Counted from the first letter of the stretch, positions 51,909 to 60,281 are shown. The stretch is 64,000 nt of DNA from Clostridiales bacterium (GCA_004557245.1 SFEL01000018.1:10216-74215); one strand, 5' to 3'. The notes: generated by a model from the letters alone, not told the origin. Translations and numbers: made by a program.

Positions 51909-53174
51909 CTAATCATCTATATCTTTGTCCTGCTTGACTATCGCTCCGGAAACGGCGTCTATTTCGTATTCATATTCAAAGCCGTTGCACTTGAAATCTA
52001 TCTCATATACCATGCGGCCATCCTCTCTATCCAGCTTGCATTCGTATTCGGTTATGCTGCCATTGTCAAGGCCGGCATGTGAAAGAGCTGCGGATTTTGC
52101 CTTTGCCTCGCCTATATAGCCTCCGTCGGCTGCCGGCTGCTCATTCTTTTTATTGTCCTTTGGATTTTCCTGCTTTTTCCCGTCCTTTGTGTTTTCCGCC
52201 GGCTCACCTTCGTATTTGAGTATTTCTCCGGTATTCGCGTTTATGTCGTATTCATACTCCCTGCCGTTCCAGTCAAACTCCAGCTCGTATATCATGGCCC
52301 CGTGCTCATAGTCCATTTCAAACTCATAGCCGAGTATTTCTTCGGCCTTTGCCCCGGCGTGAGCAAGAGCTATTTCCTTTGCTTTGGCCTCGCCTATATA
52401 AGCGCTGTCGCTGGCGGCACCCTCTGCCGTTACGTTGGTTATGCTCTTGCTGCCGGATTCCCCTATCAGGTTCAGTTCGTTTACGCTGAGCCCCGCCAGC
52501 TCATCAAAGGTATGAGCGGCATTGTTTTCGGTTATTTGCTTTATCAGCTGAGCTTTTCCTTCGGTTATGCCGTACTGCTCCGCAAGGCGTTTTGTGTCAG
52601 GATCATTGCTTATAGTCTGGCTCAGCACCGCGCCCTTGAAGCTGCCTGTATCCAGCATGCCCTTTACCTCCGCGCTCAGCCTGTTTTGCATTTCCGCGCT
52701 CTTTATGGGATCGTCGCTATCTACGCTTATAAGTATGGAGTTGGCCATTTCGGATATATATCCTTCCCTAAGCATTGAACCTATTATGGCGTTTACCGCC
52801 ACCTTGAGGTCGCTTCCCTTAAGCTTCATATCGCCTATGACCTTTACTCCGTCCTCGTTTTTCGGGGTTACCAATACTACCTGTTCCTTCTTATTCACCC
52901 CAAGCTCTATGCTCGGGTTAACATCCAGCGCTACGGTGGAAGCTACGCTGTGATTGGCTCCGTATAAGTATGTTCCCGTTACTATCAGAACCAGCGCCGC
53001 TGCCGCTGCCATAACCCTGCTGAATACTCTGCCGCTTTTCTTTTTTGCCGTATTTTCCAATATTATTACCCTTCCTTTCTGCTCCTCGCATTTTCCCATT
53101 ACTTCTTTAAGATTATTCGGAGCGGCATTGCCAAATGCCCGTCTTACGCTTTCTTCCGTACGCCTGTTGCTCAC
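51909..53174 (-). CDS. RsgI-like transmembrane anti-sigma factor with PepSY domains
   Basis: This 421-residue protein is predicted to hold the sigma factor encoded just upstream. A cytoplasmic N-terminus (about 1-50) leads to one membrane helix (VMAAAAALVLIVTGTYLYG, about 53-72). The outer part starts with TVALDVNPSIELGVN; in RsgI proteins this Asn-Pro bond (Asn86-Pro87) is the site of self-cleavage. Two PepSY-like repeats follow (YIGEAKAKEIALAHAG and YIGEAKAKSAALSHAG), separated by a Lys/Asn-rich linker. The GTG at 53174, one base after the sigma stop and nine bases after GGGAGG, is the likely start. Confidence 0.82.
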   Translation of the reverse strand: MSNRRTEESVRRAFGNAAPNNLKEVMGKCEEQKGRVIILENTAKKKSGRVFSRVMAAAAALVLIVTGTYLYGANHSVASTVALDVNPSIELGVNKKEQVVLVTPKNEDGVKVIGDMKLKGSDLKVAVNAIIGSMLREGYISEMANSILISVDSDDPIKSAEMQNRLSAEVKGMLDTGSFKGAVLSQTISNDPDTKRLAEQYGITEGKAQLIKQITENNAAHTFDELAGLSVNELNLIGESGSKSITNVTAEGAASDSAYIGEAKAKEIALAHAGAKAEEILGYEFEMDYEHGAMIYELEFDWNGREYEYDINANTGEILKYEGEPAENTKDGKKQENPKDNKKNEQPAADGGYIGEAKAKSAALSHAGLDNGSITEYECKLDREDGRMVYEIDFKCNGFEYEYEIDAVSGAIVKQDKDIDD

Positions 53175-53175
53175 T

Positions 53176-53748
53176 TTAAATGCCCTCCCTTTTTTCAAGT
53201 TTTGATTTAAGCTTTTTTATTGCCCTGCTGTATTTTGAAAGCACCGTGGCAAGCGGCAGGCCCATCAGCTCCGCCGTTTCCCTGTGCTTCATGCCGCCTA
53301 CGGCATGGAGTATCACTACCTGTCGCTCGCTGTCGTCCAGAGCCTTCATGCACTGCTCCAGCACCATCTTGTCCTCCGGCGAAGCTGCCGTCTGCTCAAG
53401 GTATTTGTCCCAGTCCTCCTCCGGGATGTCGGAACGCTTTCCCCGCTCCCGCAGTTTTTCCATGCAGAGATTTCTCGTTATTGTTATAAGCCAGGCCATC
53501 GGCTTGCCTTGCGGCTTATATCCCGCCGCGCCGAGGTAAGCACGCACGAAGCATTCCTGAGCTATTTCTTCCGCATCATAGGAGTTTTTTAGAAGGGACA
53601 GTGCAAAAGCGTATACTGAAGGATTGGCTATCCGATACAGCGGCTCCATGGCATCCGTGTTTCCCTTTGTCAGTTCCATCATGCAGTTCTCCATTTCTTC
53701 CCGTTCGCTCTGCCCACATTCAGCAACAGCATTCAGGCATATAAGCAT
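53176..53748 (-). CDS. ECF-type RNA polymerase sigma factor
   Basis: This 190-residue sigma factor has region 2 (YRIANPSVYAFALSLLKNSYDAEEIAQECFVRAYLG) and region 4 (LDDSERQVVILHAVGGMKHRETAELMGLPLATVLSKYSRAIKKLK). It lacks region 3, as expected for the ECF group. AAAGGAG lies nine bases before the start. It is followed after one base by the RsgI-like anti-sigma gene, so activity is probably released by an envelope signal that breaks that protein. Its own promoter could not be assigned with confidence. Confidence 0.9.
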   Translation of the reverse strand: MLICLNAVAECGQSEREEMENCMMELTKGNTDAMEPLYRIANPSVYAFALSLLKNSYDAEEIAQECFVRAYLGAAGYKPQGKPMAWLITITRNLCMEKLRERGKRSDIPEEDWDKYLEQTAASPEDKMVLEQCMKALDDSERQVVILHAVGGMKHRETAELMGLPLATVLSKYSRAIKKLKSKLEKREGI

Positions 53749-53847
53749 ATCCTCTTACTCCTTTCACCCTGTAAACGGAGAATCGTTGGTTTTTATTGCA
53801 CATAATTTTTATTTTTTTATATATACGATTTCTGTTTTCTGTTCCGA

Positions 53848-53981
53848 TCGAAAAACCCTGGGGTTGATAAGGGGCCGCAGCCCCTTATGTTCAATCCGGC
53901 TCTGACGACATGTGCGTCAGAACGGATGAAAACCCAGAGGTTTTCGTACTTTGCGGGTTTCAGCCACTTTTTTGACACTCT
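53848..53981 (-). repeat. Mosaic element, copy E (internal deletion)
   Basis: This is a reverse-orientation copy with hairpins 5, 4 and 3 almost identical to copy D2. A 58-base segment corresponding to 49101-49158 is missing, which removes hairpin 2 and half of hairpin 1. It lies between the sigma-factor gene and the 3' end of rpsR; the rest of 53749-54045 is AT-rich leader and the rpsR terminator. Confidence 0.85.
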
Positions 53982-53983
53982 AA

Positions 53984-54007
53984 AGCCCGCCATGAAAATG
54001 GCGGGCT
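53984..54007. terminator. Terminator downstream of rpsR
   Basis: AGCCCGCCAT and ATGGCGGGCT pair around GAAA, about 40 bases after the rpsR stop on the minus strand, with a T-rich 3' flank on that strand. Confidence 0.8.
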
Positions 54008-54045
54008 CAGCTAACGTTCTTCGGAGTTAAATGGCCGTTGTTTTA

Positions 54046-54288
54046 TCAGTCTGCTACGTAGGGCAGAAGGGCAACGATGCGGGCACGCTTGATGGCGATG
54101 GCCAGCTCGCGCTGATGCTTTGCGCATACTCCGCTCATGCGGCGGGGCATGATCTTGCCGCGCTCGCTTACGTACTTGCGAAGACGTGCGGTATCCTTAT
54201 AATCGATGTGCTCGACCTTATCTACACAGAAACCGCATACCTTGCGCCTGGACTTGCGGGGACGGGGCTTCATTTTGCGCTCTTCCAT
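54046..54288 (-). CDS. rpsR: Ribosomal protein S18
   Basis: This 80-residue small-subunit protein binds next to S6 in the 30S platform. It is the zinc-ribbon form, with VCGFCVDK near residue 18 and GVCAKHQ near 53 as likely ligands. The core KDTARLRKYVSERGKI and the basic tail are typical. It is the third gene of rpsF-ssb-rpsR. Confidence 0.96.
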   Translation of the reverse strand: MEERKMKPRPRKSRRKVCGFCVDKVEHIDYKDTARLRKYVSERGKIMPRRMSGVCAKHQRELAIAIKRARIVALLPYVAD

Positions 54289-54325
54289 TTGGTGAATCTC
54301 CTTTCATTGGCTAGATGGCCCCTGC

Positions 54326-54754
54326 TTAGAAGGGCAGCTCGTCGTCCTCTATCTCAGAGAAGCCCTCGGGGGCAGGAGTGTTCTGGCGCTCAAAGCCGCT
54401 GCGCTCATAGCCGCCGCTGCCGCTGCCGCCCTCCTGGCCCTTGGGGGTGAGGAATTCGATCTCATCTGCGATTATTTCAGTAATATATCTCTTTGAGCCG
54501 TCTTTCGCGTCGTAGCTGCGGTTCTGTATCTCGCCGATAACGGAGACCTTGCGTCCCTTTGAAAGATACCTGCCGCAGAGCTCGCCGAGCTGGCGCCATG
54601 CTACGATGTTGAAAAAGTCGGATACCCGCTCCCCGGCCTGATTCTGGAAGCGGCGGTTCACGGCGATGGTGAAGGTGCACACAGTGGTACCGCTGCCGGT
54701 GGTCCTCACTTCAGGGTCGCGGGTGAGGTTGCCGATAAGGATTGCTTTGTTCAT
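54326..54754 (-). CDS. ssb: Single-stranded DNA-binding protein
   Basis: SSB coats single-stranded DNA during replication and repair. The 142-residue chain has an OB-fold (MNKAILIGNLTRDPEVRTTGSGTTVCTFTIAVNR) and a short Gly-rich linker. The acidic tip EIEDDELPF, which recruits partner proteins, is complete. It sits between rpsF and rpsR, as usual in Bacillota. Confidence 0.97.
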   Translation of the reverse strand: MNKAILIGNLTRDPEVRTTGSGTTVCTFTIAVNRRFQNQAGERVSDFFNIVAWRQLGELCGRYLSKGRKVSVIGEIQNRSYDAKDGSKRYITEIIADEIEFLTPKGQEGGSGSGGYERSGFERQNTPAPEGFSEIEDDELPF

Positions 54755-54790
54755 TTTTGTACCATCCTTTCAGCTAAAATCTTGGTTTAA

Positions 54791-55078
54791 TCAGCCGTTC
54801 TGGCGAACTACCATGTAACGCAGGATGCTTTCGTCATTCCTGAAGTTACGCTCAAGCTCGCGGGGCAGCTCGGGAGCTGCTGCGAAATTCACCAGCACAT
54901 AATAGCCCTCGGTCTTATAATCGATGGGGTAAGCCAGCTTTTTGCGGCCCCATTCATCGGTCTTTTCGATCTCGCCGCCATTGGCGGTTATGATACCGGA
55001 GAACTTTTCGATAACGCCCTTGATGGCTTCGTCCTCCATCTCAGGGGTAACGATGTACATAGCTTCGTACTTGTTCAC
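54791..55078 (-). CDS. rpsF: Ribosomal protein S6
   Basis: This 95-residue protein pairs with S18 in the 30S subunit. The sequence begins MNKYEAMYIVTPEM and contains DEWGRKKLAYPIDYKTEGYYVLVNF, both typical. The GTG at 55078, nine bases after AAGGAG, is chosen; the in-frame GTG at 55087 directly abuts that site. It leads the rpsF-ssb-rpsR operon. Confidence 0.95.
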   Translation of the reverse strand: MNKYEAMYIVTPEMEDEAIKGVIEKFSGIITANGGEIEKTDEWGRKKLAYPIDYKTEGYYVLVNFAAAPELPRELERNFRNDESILRYMVVRQNG

Positions 55079-55098
55079 GCTTTTCACCTCCTTATGGT

Positions 55099-55131
55099 CT
55101 TGTGGCCCTGCCGCGCTTGGGGCAGAGCAAG
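55099..55131 (-). promoter_or_regulatory. Candidate S6:S18 autoregulatory leader hairpin
   Basis: The rpsF leader folds into a stem of CTTG plus GGCAGGG-type pairs interrupted by an asymmetric CCA bulge, ending just before the ribosome-binding site. S6:S18 leaders in many bacteria use a similarly placed bulged hairpin that mimics the 16S rRNA binding site. The exact consensus could not be checked. Confidence 0.4.
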
Positions 55132-55149
55132 AAGCACGCTAGCTTTCGT

Positions 55150-55178
55150 ATTATATCACCGGGAAAAGCCCTGCGCAA
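55150..55178 (-). promoter_or_regulatory. rpsF operon promoter
   Basis: On the minus strand TTGCGC (55178-55173) and TATAAT (55155-55150) are separated by exactly 17 bases, about 70 bases before the rpsF start. Confidence 0.7.
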
Positions 55179-55235
55179 TAGGTTTTTTAAGAAAATAAAG
55201 GGTTTTTTGGCGGCCTCGCCTCCCATATCCCGCAG

Positions 55236-55264
55236 TTGTTAAAAAAACAAATCCGATGTATAAT
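55236..55264 (+). promoter_or_regulatory. Promoter of the DUF2232-gdpP-rplI-dnaB operon
   Basis: TTGTTA (55236-55241) and TATAAT (55259-55264) are 17 bases apart, about 30 bases before the TTG start of the first gene. It is back-to-back with the rpsF promoter. Confidence 0.7.
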
Positions 55265-55294
55265 AAACTATCTATACAAGGAGAAATGTGACCT

Positions 55295-56245
55295 TTGAAG
55301 CCTTTGAACATAAAATCCGTGCTGGTCTCCCTGGGCCTGGGCCTCGGGGCTGTGGCATTGGCGTATATTTTCCCGATTGGCCTTATAATAATGCCTGCGC
55401 TGCTGGCCTTTGCCGGCACGGTATGGGGCTATGGGGGGCTGGCCATAGCTGCGATAACCGCCGCAGGCGGCATAATATGCATAGCGGGAACTGTGGACTC
55501 GAGCATAATAGGCGCGCTGGTGATGTTCATACCCGCGGGCATAGCGATGACCTATATCTTCATAAATAAGCTGCCCTACCGCACGGCGGCGGTGATAAGC
55601 GCATTCTGCGTGGCTGTGGGTATGTACATAATGACATGCGTGCCGGCGCTCATGGAGGGGGAAGGCCCCTTCGCCTATTATTTACAGTACATGGCCGCAT
55701 TCGGCGACGCGGTGGAAAAGACCGCGGCACAGATGGGCATAGACGGGGATAAGGCCGAGATGCTGCGCAAGATGGCGGCATACCTGGAATACAAGGCTCC
55801 CGACATGGCGGTAATGGTAATGATGTGCATGGGCATGGGCGCAGGTCTGGCGAATGTAGTGGCGGCAAGGGCCCTTTGCAGGGCGAAGGGCGCAAAGCTC
55901 AAGCCCATGGCGAAGTTCCACCTGTGGCAGCTTTCCCGGGGCTTTACCTATGGCAGCCTTGTGATGATAATAGGCGCCATCATCATATCCGCGCTGAAGA
56001 TAACCAATTCTTCCGCCATAGTCACGGCGGTGGAATGCGCGGTGGCGGGGCCGTATGCGCTCATGGGCGTCTGCCTGATGGCGTTCATGGTAAAGATGAA
56101 GCTCCGCGGCGTGGCGTTCACGGTGCTTTCGGTGGTAGCTATGGTGCTGCTTTTTCCGTACAGCCTTTACGGGCTTTGTATTATAGGCGCTGCGGACAGG
56201 CTTTTCCGCATGCGCAGAAGCTATGTGGAGCGAATGCACAAATAA
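55295..56245 (+). CDS. DUF2232 (YybS-like) membrane protein
   Basis: This 316-residue polytopic membrane protein has about eight hydrophobic segments, such as SVLVSLGLGLGAVALAYIFP and the C-terminal FTVLSVVAMVLLFPYSLYGLC. YybS-like proteins are almost always encoded before gdpP, but their role is uncertain; the DUF2232 fold resembles ECF-type S-components. The start is a TTG, with AAGGAG 11 bases upstream. A GTG seven bases earlier is in another frame. It opens the gdpP-rplI-dnaB operon. Confidence 0.85.
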   Translation: MKPLNIKSVLVSLGLGLGAVALAYIFPIGLIIMPALLAFAGTVWGYGGLAIAAITAAGGIICIAGTVDSSIIGALVMFIPAGIAMTYIFINKLPYRTAAVISAFCVAVGMYIMTCVPALMEGEGPFAYYLQYMAAFGDAVEKTAAQMGIDGDKAEMLRKMAAYLEYKAPDMAVMVMMCMGMGAGLANVVAARALCRAKGAKLKPMAKFHLWQLSRGFTYGSLVMIIGAIIISALKITNSSAIVTAVECAVAGPYALMGVCLMAFMVKMKLRGVAFTVLSVVAMVLLFPYSLYGLCIIGAADRLFRMRRSYVERMHK

Positions 56246-56281
56246 GCCGAGATAAAGCTTTTTCCTTGGGGGGAAGGTATT

Positions 56282-58231
56282 ATGGACAAAAAACCGCAGC
56301 TTGCGTTTATACCTCTGTTCATAGCGGCGGCGGCGGCCTGTGGGCTGCTGACGGTATGCTTTGCCGAAAAGTGGGTGGCCCATGTGCTGCTGGCGGTATG
56401 CGTGGTTTCCTTCAGCATAGGCTTGATAGCGATGGCGGCCTACAAGAGGGCGGTCAAATACGCCATGAACGACATATTCCGGGAAAACGACACCACGGCG
56501 GGCAATATCATAACAAACATAGCAATACCCTGCGTGCTGTTTGACAGCGACGGCAAGATAGCCTGGAGCAACGATGCGTTCTCGGAGCTGTATCCGGGCA
56601 CCGACATATGCAGGCTGATACCCGATATGGATCCGCGCTTCCCCAATAAGGCCCAGTCCATAGAGTATAACGGCCAGCACTTCCAGCTCATGAGCATGCC
56701 GGTGCAGCGCATACGCACCGAGACAAGGCTCACCTTCCAGTACTGGCTGGACAGGACCGAGGCACTGCATTATTCCCGCCTTTACGAGGAGCAGATGCCT
56801 ACCATAGGCCTCATACAGGTGGACAATTACGACGACCTGATGACCGACAGGCAGTTCCACCGCAACAGCGTGCTCTCGGAGGTGGAGCGCAGGGTAAGCG
56901 ACTTTGTTACCGCCATGGACGGCGTATACAGAAGGTACGACAACAGCAAGTTCTTCTTCGTGTTCGAGGCAAAGCGCATAGCCGAGCTGGAGCAGCAGCG
57001 CTTTACCCTTCTCGACGAGGTGCGCGAGATAGATACGGGAACCGGCCAGCCGGTGACGCTCTCTATTTCCATAGGCGTGGCGGACAGGATAGCCGCCTCG
57101 GACGAGGCGGCCCGAAACGGCATGCAGCTGGTGCTGGGCCGGGGGGGCGATCAGGCGGTGGTCAAGCGGGGCGCAAACTACGCCTTCTACGGCGGCAAGC
57201 GTCAGGTAACCACAAAGAACTCCAGAGTAAAGGCGCGGCTTTTCGCCGAGGCGCTGCATCAGCTGATGGACACCGCGGATGCGGTTTTCATAATGGGCCA
57301 CAGGCTGCCGGATATGGACTGCGTAGGGGCGGGCCTCGGCATAATGCGCTGCGCCAAGAGTATAAACTGCCCTGCGTACTTCGTGCTGGACGAATCCAAC
57401 GCCAGCATTGACGGAGTAATAGAGGCAATGAAGGAAAACAAGGCCTACAGGGATACTATAAAGACGCCGGAGCAGGCCGCCCAGATGATGCGCTCCTCCT
57501 CGCTATTGATAATAGTGGACACCCAGCGCAAAAGCTCGCTGCTCAGCGCCGAGCTGCTGGAAAAGGCGGGCAAGGCGGTGGTCATAGACCATCACAGGCG
57601 GGCTGTGGACTCCATACAGAACCCGACCCTCAACTACCTTGAGGCGGGCTCCTCCTCTGCCTGCGAGATGGTGACAGAGGTGATACAGTACTTTGACGAC
57701 GGCCTCAAGCCCACTGCCTTCGAGTGCGGGGCGCTGCTTGCGGGCATCACTATGGATACAAAGCATTTTTCCTTCAATACCGGAGCGCGCACCTTTGAGG
57801 CGGCAAGCTATTTAAGGCGCAACGGCGCGGACAACATCACCGTGAAGATGATGTTCCAGGACGACATGCAGACCTACCGCAACAGGGCCAAGGTAGTGGA
57901 AAACGCCATAATAATGGAGCAGGGGATAGCCATATCCGCATGCCCCGCAGGCATGGAAGCCACCAACCTGATAGCCGCACAGGCGGCGGACGAGCTGGTG
58001 AACATAAAGGGCATTCAGGCTTCCTTCGTGCTTGCGGAGCGGGGCCAGGTGATATACATAAGCGGCAGAAGCCTCGGGGACATCAGCGTCCAGCTTATCC
58101 TTGAAAAGCTGGGAGGCGGCGGGCATCAGTCCATTGCCGGCGCGCAGCTGAAGGACGTGACTATGGACGAGGCCATAAGCAGGCTTACGGAAAGTATAAA
58201 CAGCTATTTAAAGGAGGCACACGAGCAATGA
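56282..58231 (+). CDS. gdpP: Cyclic-di-AMP phosphodiesterase GdpP
   Basis: GdpP is a membrane enzyme that hydrolyses c-di-AMP to pApA. The 649-residue chain has two N-terminal membrane helices, a PAS-like domain (CVLFDSDGKIAWSNDAFSELYPG) and a degenerate GGDEF domain (about 170-300). The C-terminal DHH/DHHA1 phosphodiesterase shows GHRLPDMDCVGAGLG, IVDTQRKSS, VIDHHRRA and GGGGHQSIAGAQ. Catalytic Asp and His residues look intact. Its stop overlaps rplI by four bases. It would influence cell-wall and potassium homeostasis. Confidence 0.95.
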   Translation: MDKKPQLAFIPLFIAAAAACGLLTVCFAEKWVAHVLLAVCVVSFSIGLIAMAAYKRAVKYAMNDIFRENDTTAGNIITNIAIPCVLFDSDGKIAWSNDAFSELYPGTDICRLIPDMDPRFPNKAQSIEYNGQHFQLMSMPVQRIRTETRLTFQYWLDRTEALHYSRLYEEQMPTIGLIQVDNYDDLMTDRQFHRNSVLSEVERRVSDFVTAMDGVYRRYDNSKFFFVFEAKRIAELEQQRFTLLDEVREIDTGTGQPVTLSISIGVADRIAASDEAARNGMQLVLGRGGDQAVVKRGANYAFYGGKRQVTTKNSRVKARLFAEALHQLMDTADAVFIMGHRLPDMDCVGAGLGIMRCAKSINCPAYFVLDESNASIDGVIEAMKENKAYRDTIKTPEQAAQMMRSSSLLIIVDTQRKSSLLSAELLEKAGKAVVIDHHRRAVDSIQNPTLNYLEAGSSSACEMVTEVIQYFDDGLKPTAFECGALLAGITMDTKHFSFNTGARTFEAASYLRRNGADNITVKMMFQDDMQTYRNRAKVVENAIIMEQGIAISACPAGMEATNLIAAQAADELVNIKGIQASFVLAERGQVIYISGRSLGDISVQLILEKLGGGGHQSIAGAQLKDVTMDEAISRLTESINSYLKEAHEQ

Positions 58232-58686
58232 AAGTTTTACTGACACAGGACGTTAAGGGCAAGGGAAAGGCCGGCGACATCATCAATGCAAACGACGGCT
58301 ACGCAAGGAACTTCCTTATCCCCCGGGGCCTCGCAGTTGCGGCAGACGCAAACAACATTCACGCCGCTAACCTTAAAAAGCAGGCCGACGCACACCGCAG
58401 GGAGGTGGCGAGGCAGAACGCCAGGGCCTTGGCAGACGAGATGAAGGGCCTCACCGTAAAGGTATACGCCAAGGCGGGAAGCGGCAAGCTGTTCGGCTCC
58501 ATAGGCGCGGCCGAGATAGCCGAAGCGCTCAAGGAGCAGTATGGCATAGACGTGGATAAAAAGCGCATAAAGCTGGAGGAGCCCATAAAGTCCCTGGGCA
58601 TAACCGATATAACCGCCCACCTTTACGAGCAGACCGATACCAAGTTCAAGGTAGAGGTGCTGCCTCTGGAGGCAAGTAAGAATTAA
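58228..58686 (+). CDS. rplI: Ribosomal protein L9
   Basis: This 152-residue large-subunit protein has two domains joined by a long helix. The N-terminus MKVLLTQDVKGKGKAGDIINANDGYARNFLIP is shortened here to its recognisable core GKGKAGDIINANDGYARNFL. The C-terminal GKLFGSIGAAEIAEAL is also typical. It overlaps gdpP by four bases and precedes dnaB, the classic order in Bacillota. Confidence 0.96.
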   Translation: MKVLLTQDVKGKGKAGDIINANDGYARNFLIPRGLAVAADANNIHAANLKKQADAHRREVARQNARALADEMKGLTVKVYAKAGSGKLFGSIGAAEIAEALKEQYGIDVDKKRIKLEEPIKSLGITDITAHLYEQTDTKFKVEVLPLEASKN

Positions 58687-58725
58687 CGGCATAAAGGCGC
58701 AATAAAAAGAGCAAGAGGTTAAGAT

Positions 58726-60069
58726 ATGGAAGAACCCCGCGTACCCACCACGCCGCCCCATAGTCTTGAGGCGGAAAAATCTATATTGGGCAGCATGCTG
58801 CTGTCCCATACAGCCGTGGAGCAGGCAATGGAGACGCTCAGCGCCTCCGACTTTTACCTTGCACGGCATCAGGATATATTCCAGGCGATAAAGGGCATAT
58901 ACGACAGGGGAGAGGCCATAGACAGCGTCACGGTCATAGACGCGCTGGACCGCATGGGCAAGCTTGCTTCCGTGGGGGGCGTGATGTACATCACCGAGCT
59001 TTCGCTGTACGTACCCAGCGCGGCAAACGCTGCCCACTACATAAGGATAGTGGAGGAGCGCAGCGTGATGCGGCAGCTCATAGAGGCCAGCACCGCCATA
59101 GCCTCAGACGCTTTCTCGGGGGAAAAGAGCCTTGAGCAGATGCTGGACGACGCGGAGCGGGCAATATTCAACATATCCATGAAGAAGACCTCCGATACGC
59201 TGGTGCATATCAGCGAGACGGTGCTCAGCTGCTACAACCGGGTCGGGGAACTGATGAAGCTCAACGGCGCCCTAACCGGGGTTACCACAGGCTTTGCGGA
59301 CCTGGACAAGCTCACCTCCGGCATGCAGCCCAGCGATCTCATCATAATCGCCGGCCGCCCCTCCATGGGCAAGACCGCTTTTGCCCTTAACCTTGCCCAG
59401 AACGCGGCTATAAAGGACAAGAAAACCGTATGCATATTCAGTCTGGAGATGAGCCGCGAGCAGCTGGTGCAGCGTATGCTCTGTTCCGATTCCGGCGTAA
59501 ACATGCAGTCTGTCCGCACCGGCACCATAACCGATGCGGAGCTGATACGCATAGCGTCCTCCCTTGATCCCCTCTCCAAGGCGAACATATACATAGACGA
59601 TTCCGCCGGGTGCAGCGTGGCCGAGATACGCAGCAAGTGCCGCAGGCTGCAATCCCGGGTTGGGCTGGACATGGTGGTCATTGACTATTTGCAGCTTATG
59701 CAGACCTCTGGCAAGTACGATAACCGCGTATTGGAAATATCCGAGACTACGCGGAAGCTGAAGATACTCGCCCGGGAGCTGAACGTTCCAATAATTCTCC
59801 TGAGTCAGCTTTCCCGCGGCCCTGAACAGCGCACAGATCACCGGCCAGTAATGGCGGACCTGCGGGAATCGGGAGCTATCGAGCAGGACGCGGATGTGAT
59901 AATGCTGCTGTACCGGCCTGCCGTGTATGACGCGGAGGCGGACAACACCACCGAGGTAATAGTCGCCAAGCACCGCAACGGCCCTACCGCCACGGTAAAG
60001 CTGGCCTGGATAGACAGCAGCGCCAAGTTCGCGGATTTGGACACCACCGGAAGGGACGAGGGGTTTTAG
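58726..60069 (+). CDS. dnaB: Replicative DNA helicase
   Basis: DnaB is the hexameric helicase that unwinds the replication fork. The 447-residue protein has an N-terminal domain starting PPHSLEAEKSILGSMLLS, and a RecA-type motor with Walker A AGRPSMGKTAFALNLAQ near 210. Walker B is VVIDYLQLM, and SQLSRGPEQRTDHRPVMADLRESGAIEQDAD contains the later helicase motifs. It closes the operon and is the likely client of the DnaI-type loader at 11436. Confidence 0.97.
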   Translation: MEEPRVPTTPPHSLEAEKSILGSMLLSHTAVEQAMETLSASDFYLARHQDIFQAIKGIYDRGEAIDSVTVIDALDRMGKLASVGGVMYITELSLYVPSAANAAHYIRIVEERSVMRQLIEASTAIASDAFSGEKSLEQMLDDAERAIFNISMKKTSDTLVHISETVLSCYNRVGELMKLNGALTGVTTGFADLDKLTSGMQPSDLIIIAGRPSMGKTAFALNLAQNAAIKDKKTVCIFSLEMSREQLVQRMLCSDSGVNMQSVRTGTITDAELIRIASSLDPLSKANIYIDDSAGCSVAEIRSKCRRLQSRVGLDMVVIDYLQLMQTSGKYDNRVLEISETTRKLKILARELNVPIILLSQLSRGPEQRTDHRPVMADLRESGAIEQDADVIMLLYRPAVYDAEADNTTEVIVAKHRNGPTATVKLAWIDSSAKFADLDTTGRDEGF

Positions 60070-60080
60070 GGGGATCCTCT

Positions 60081-60122
60081 CTTCTTTTCTCTTTCTTTTC
60101 GGGAAAAGAAAGAGAAAAGAAG
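60081..60122. repeat. Polypyrimidine/polypurine palindrome, copy 3
   Basis: A perfect 19-base-pair stem has the pyrimidine arm CTTCTTTTCTCTTTCTTTT and its purine complement, with a CGGG loop, starting 12 bases after the dnaB stop. A purine tail follows, as in copy 2. Confidence 0.8.
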
Positions 60123-60154
60123 CAAAAGAGAAAGAAAAGCCAACGAAAAATATA

Positions 60155-60180
60155 AAAAGGAACGGAAAGGACCGTTCCTT
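60155..60180. terminator. Terminator between dnaB and yhaM (AAAGGAACGG type)
   Basis: AAAGGAACGG and CCGTTCCTTT pair around AAAGGA, flanked by palindrome copies 3 and 4 on either side. Confidence 0.8.
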
Positions 60181-60221
60181 TATTGTTTTGATTTTTGTAA
60201 GCTTTTCTCTTTCTTTTTGCT

Positions 60222-60262
60222 GCTTTTTCTGTTCTCTTTTCCCGGAAAAGAGAAAGAAAAAG
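60222..60262. repeat. Polypyrimidine/polypurine palindrome, copy 4
   Basis: GCTTTTTCT, one mismatch, TCTCTTTTCC pairs with GGAAAAGAGA, AGAAAAAGC. Another pyrimidine run (GCTTTTCTCTTTCTTTTTGC, 60201-60220) lies directly upstream. It borders the yhaM stop codon. Confidence 0.75.
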
Positions 60263-60281
60263 CAGAGGCAGAAGCAAAGCT

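Noticed and set aside
55682..57301. A very long minus-strand open frame opposite the DUF2232 and gdpP genes
   Set aside because: It is antisense to two well-recognised genes, has no ribosome-binding site or family motifs, and is rich in His, Tyr and Arg as expected from the complement of GC-biased codons. Similar antisense frames opposite tdh, kbl, aroB, fbp and the AMP ligase were rejected for the same reason.
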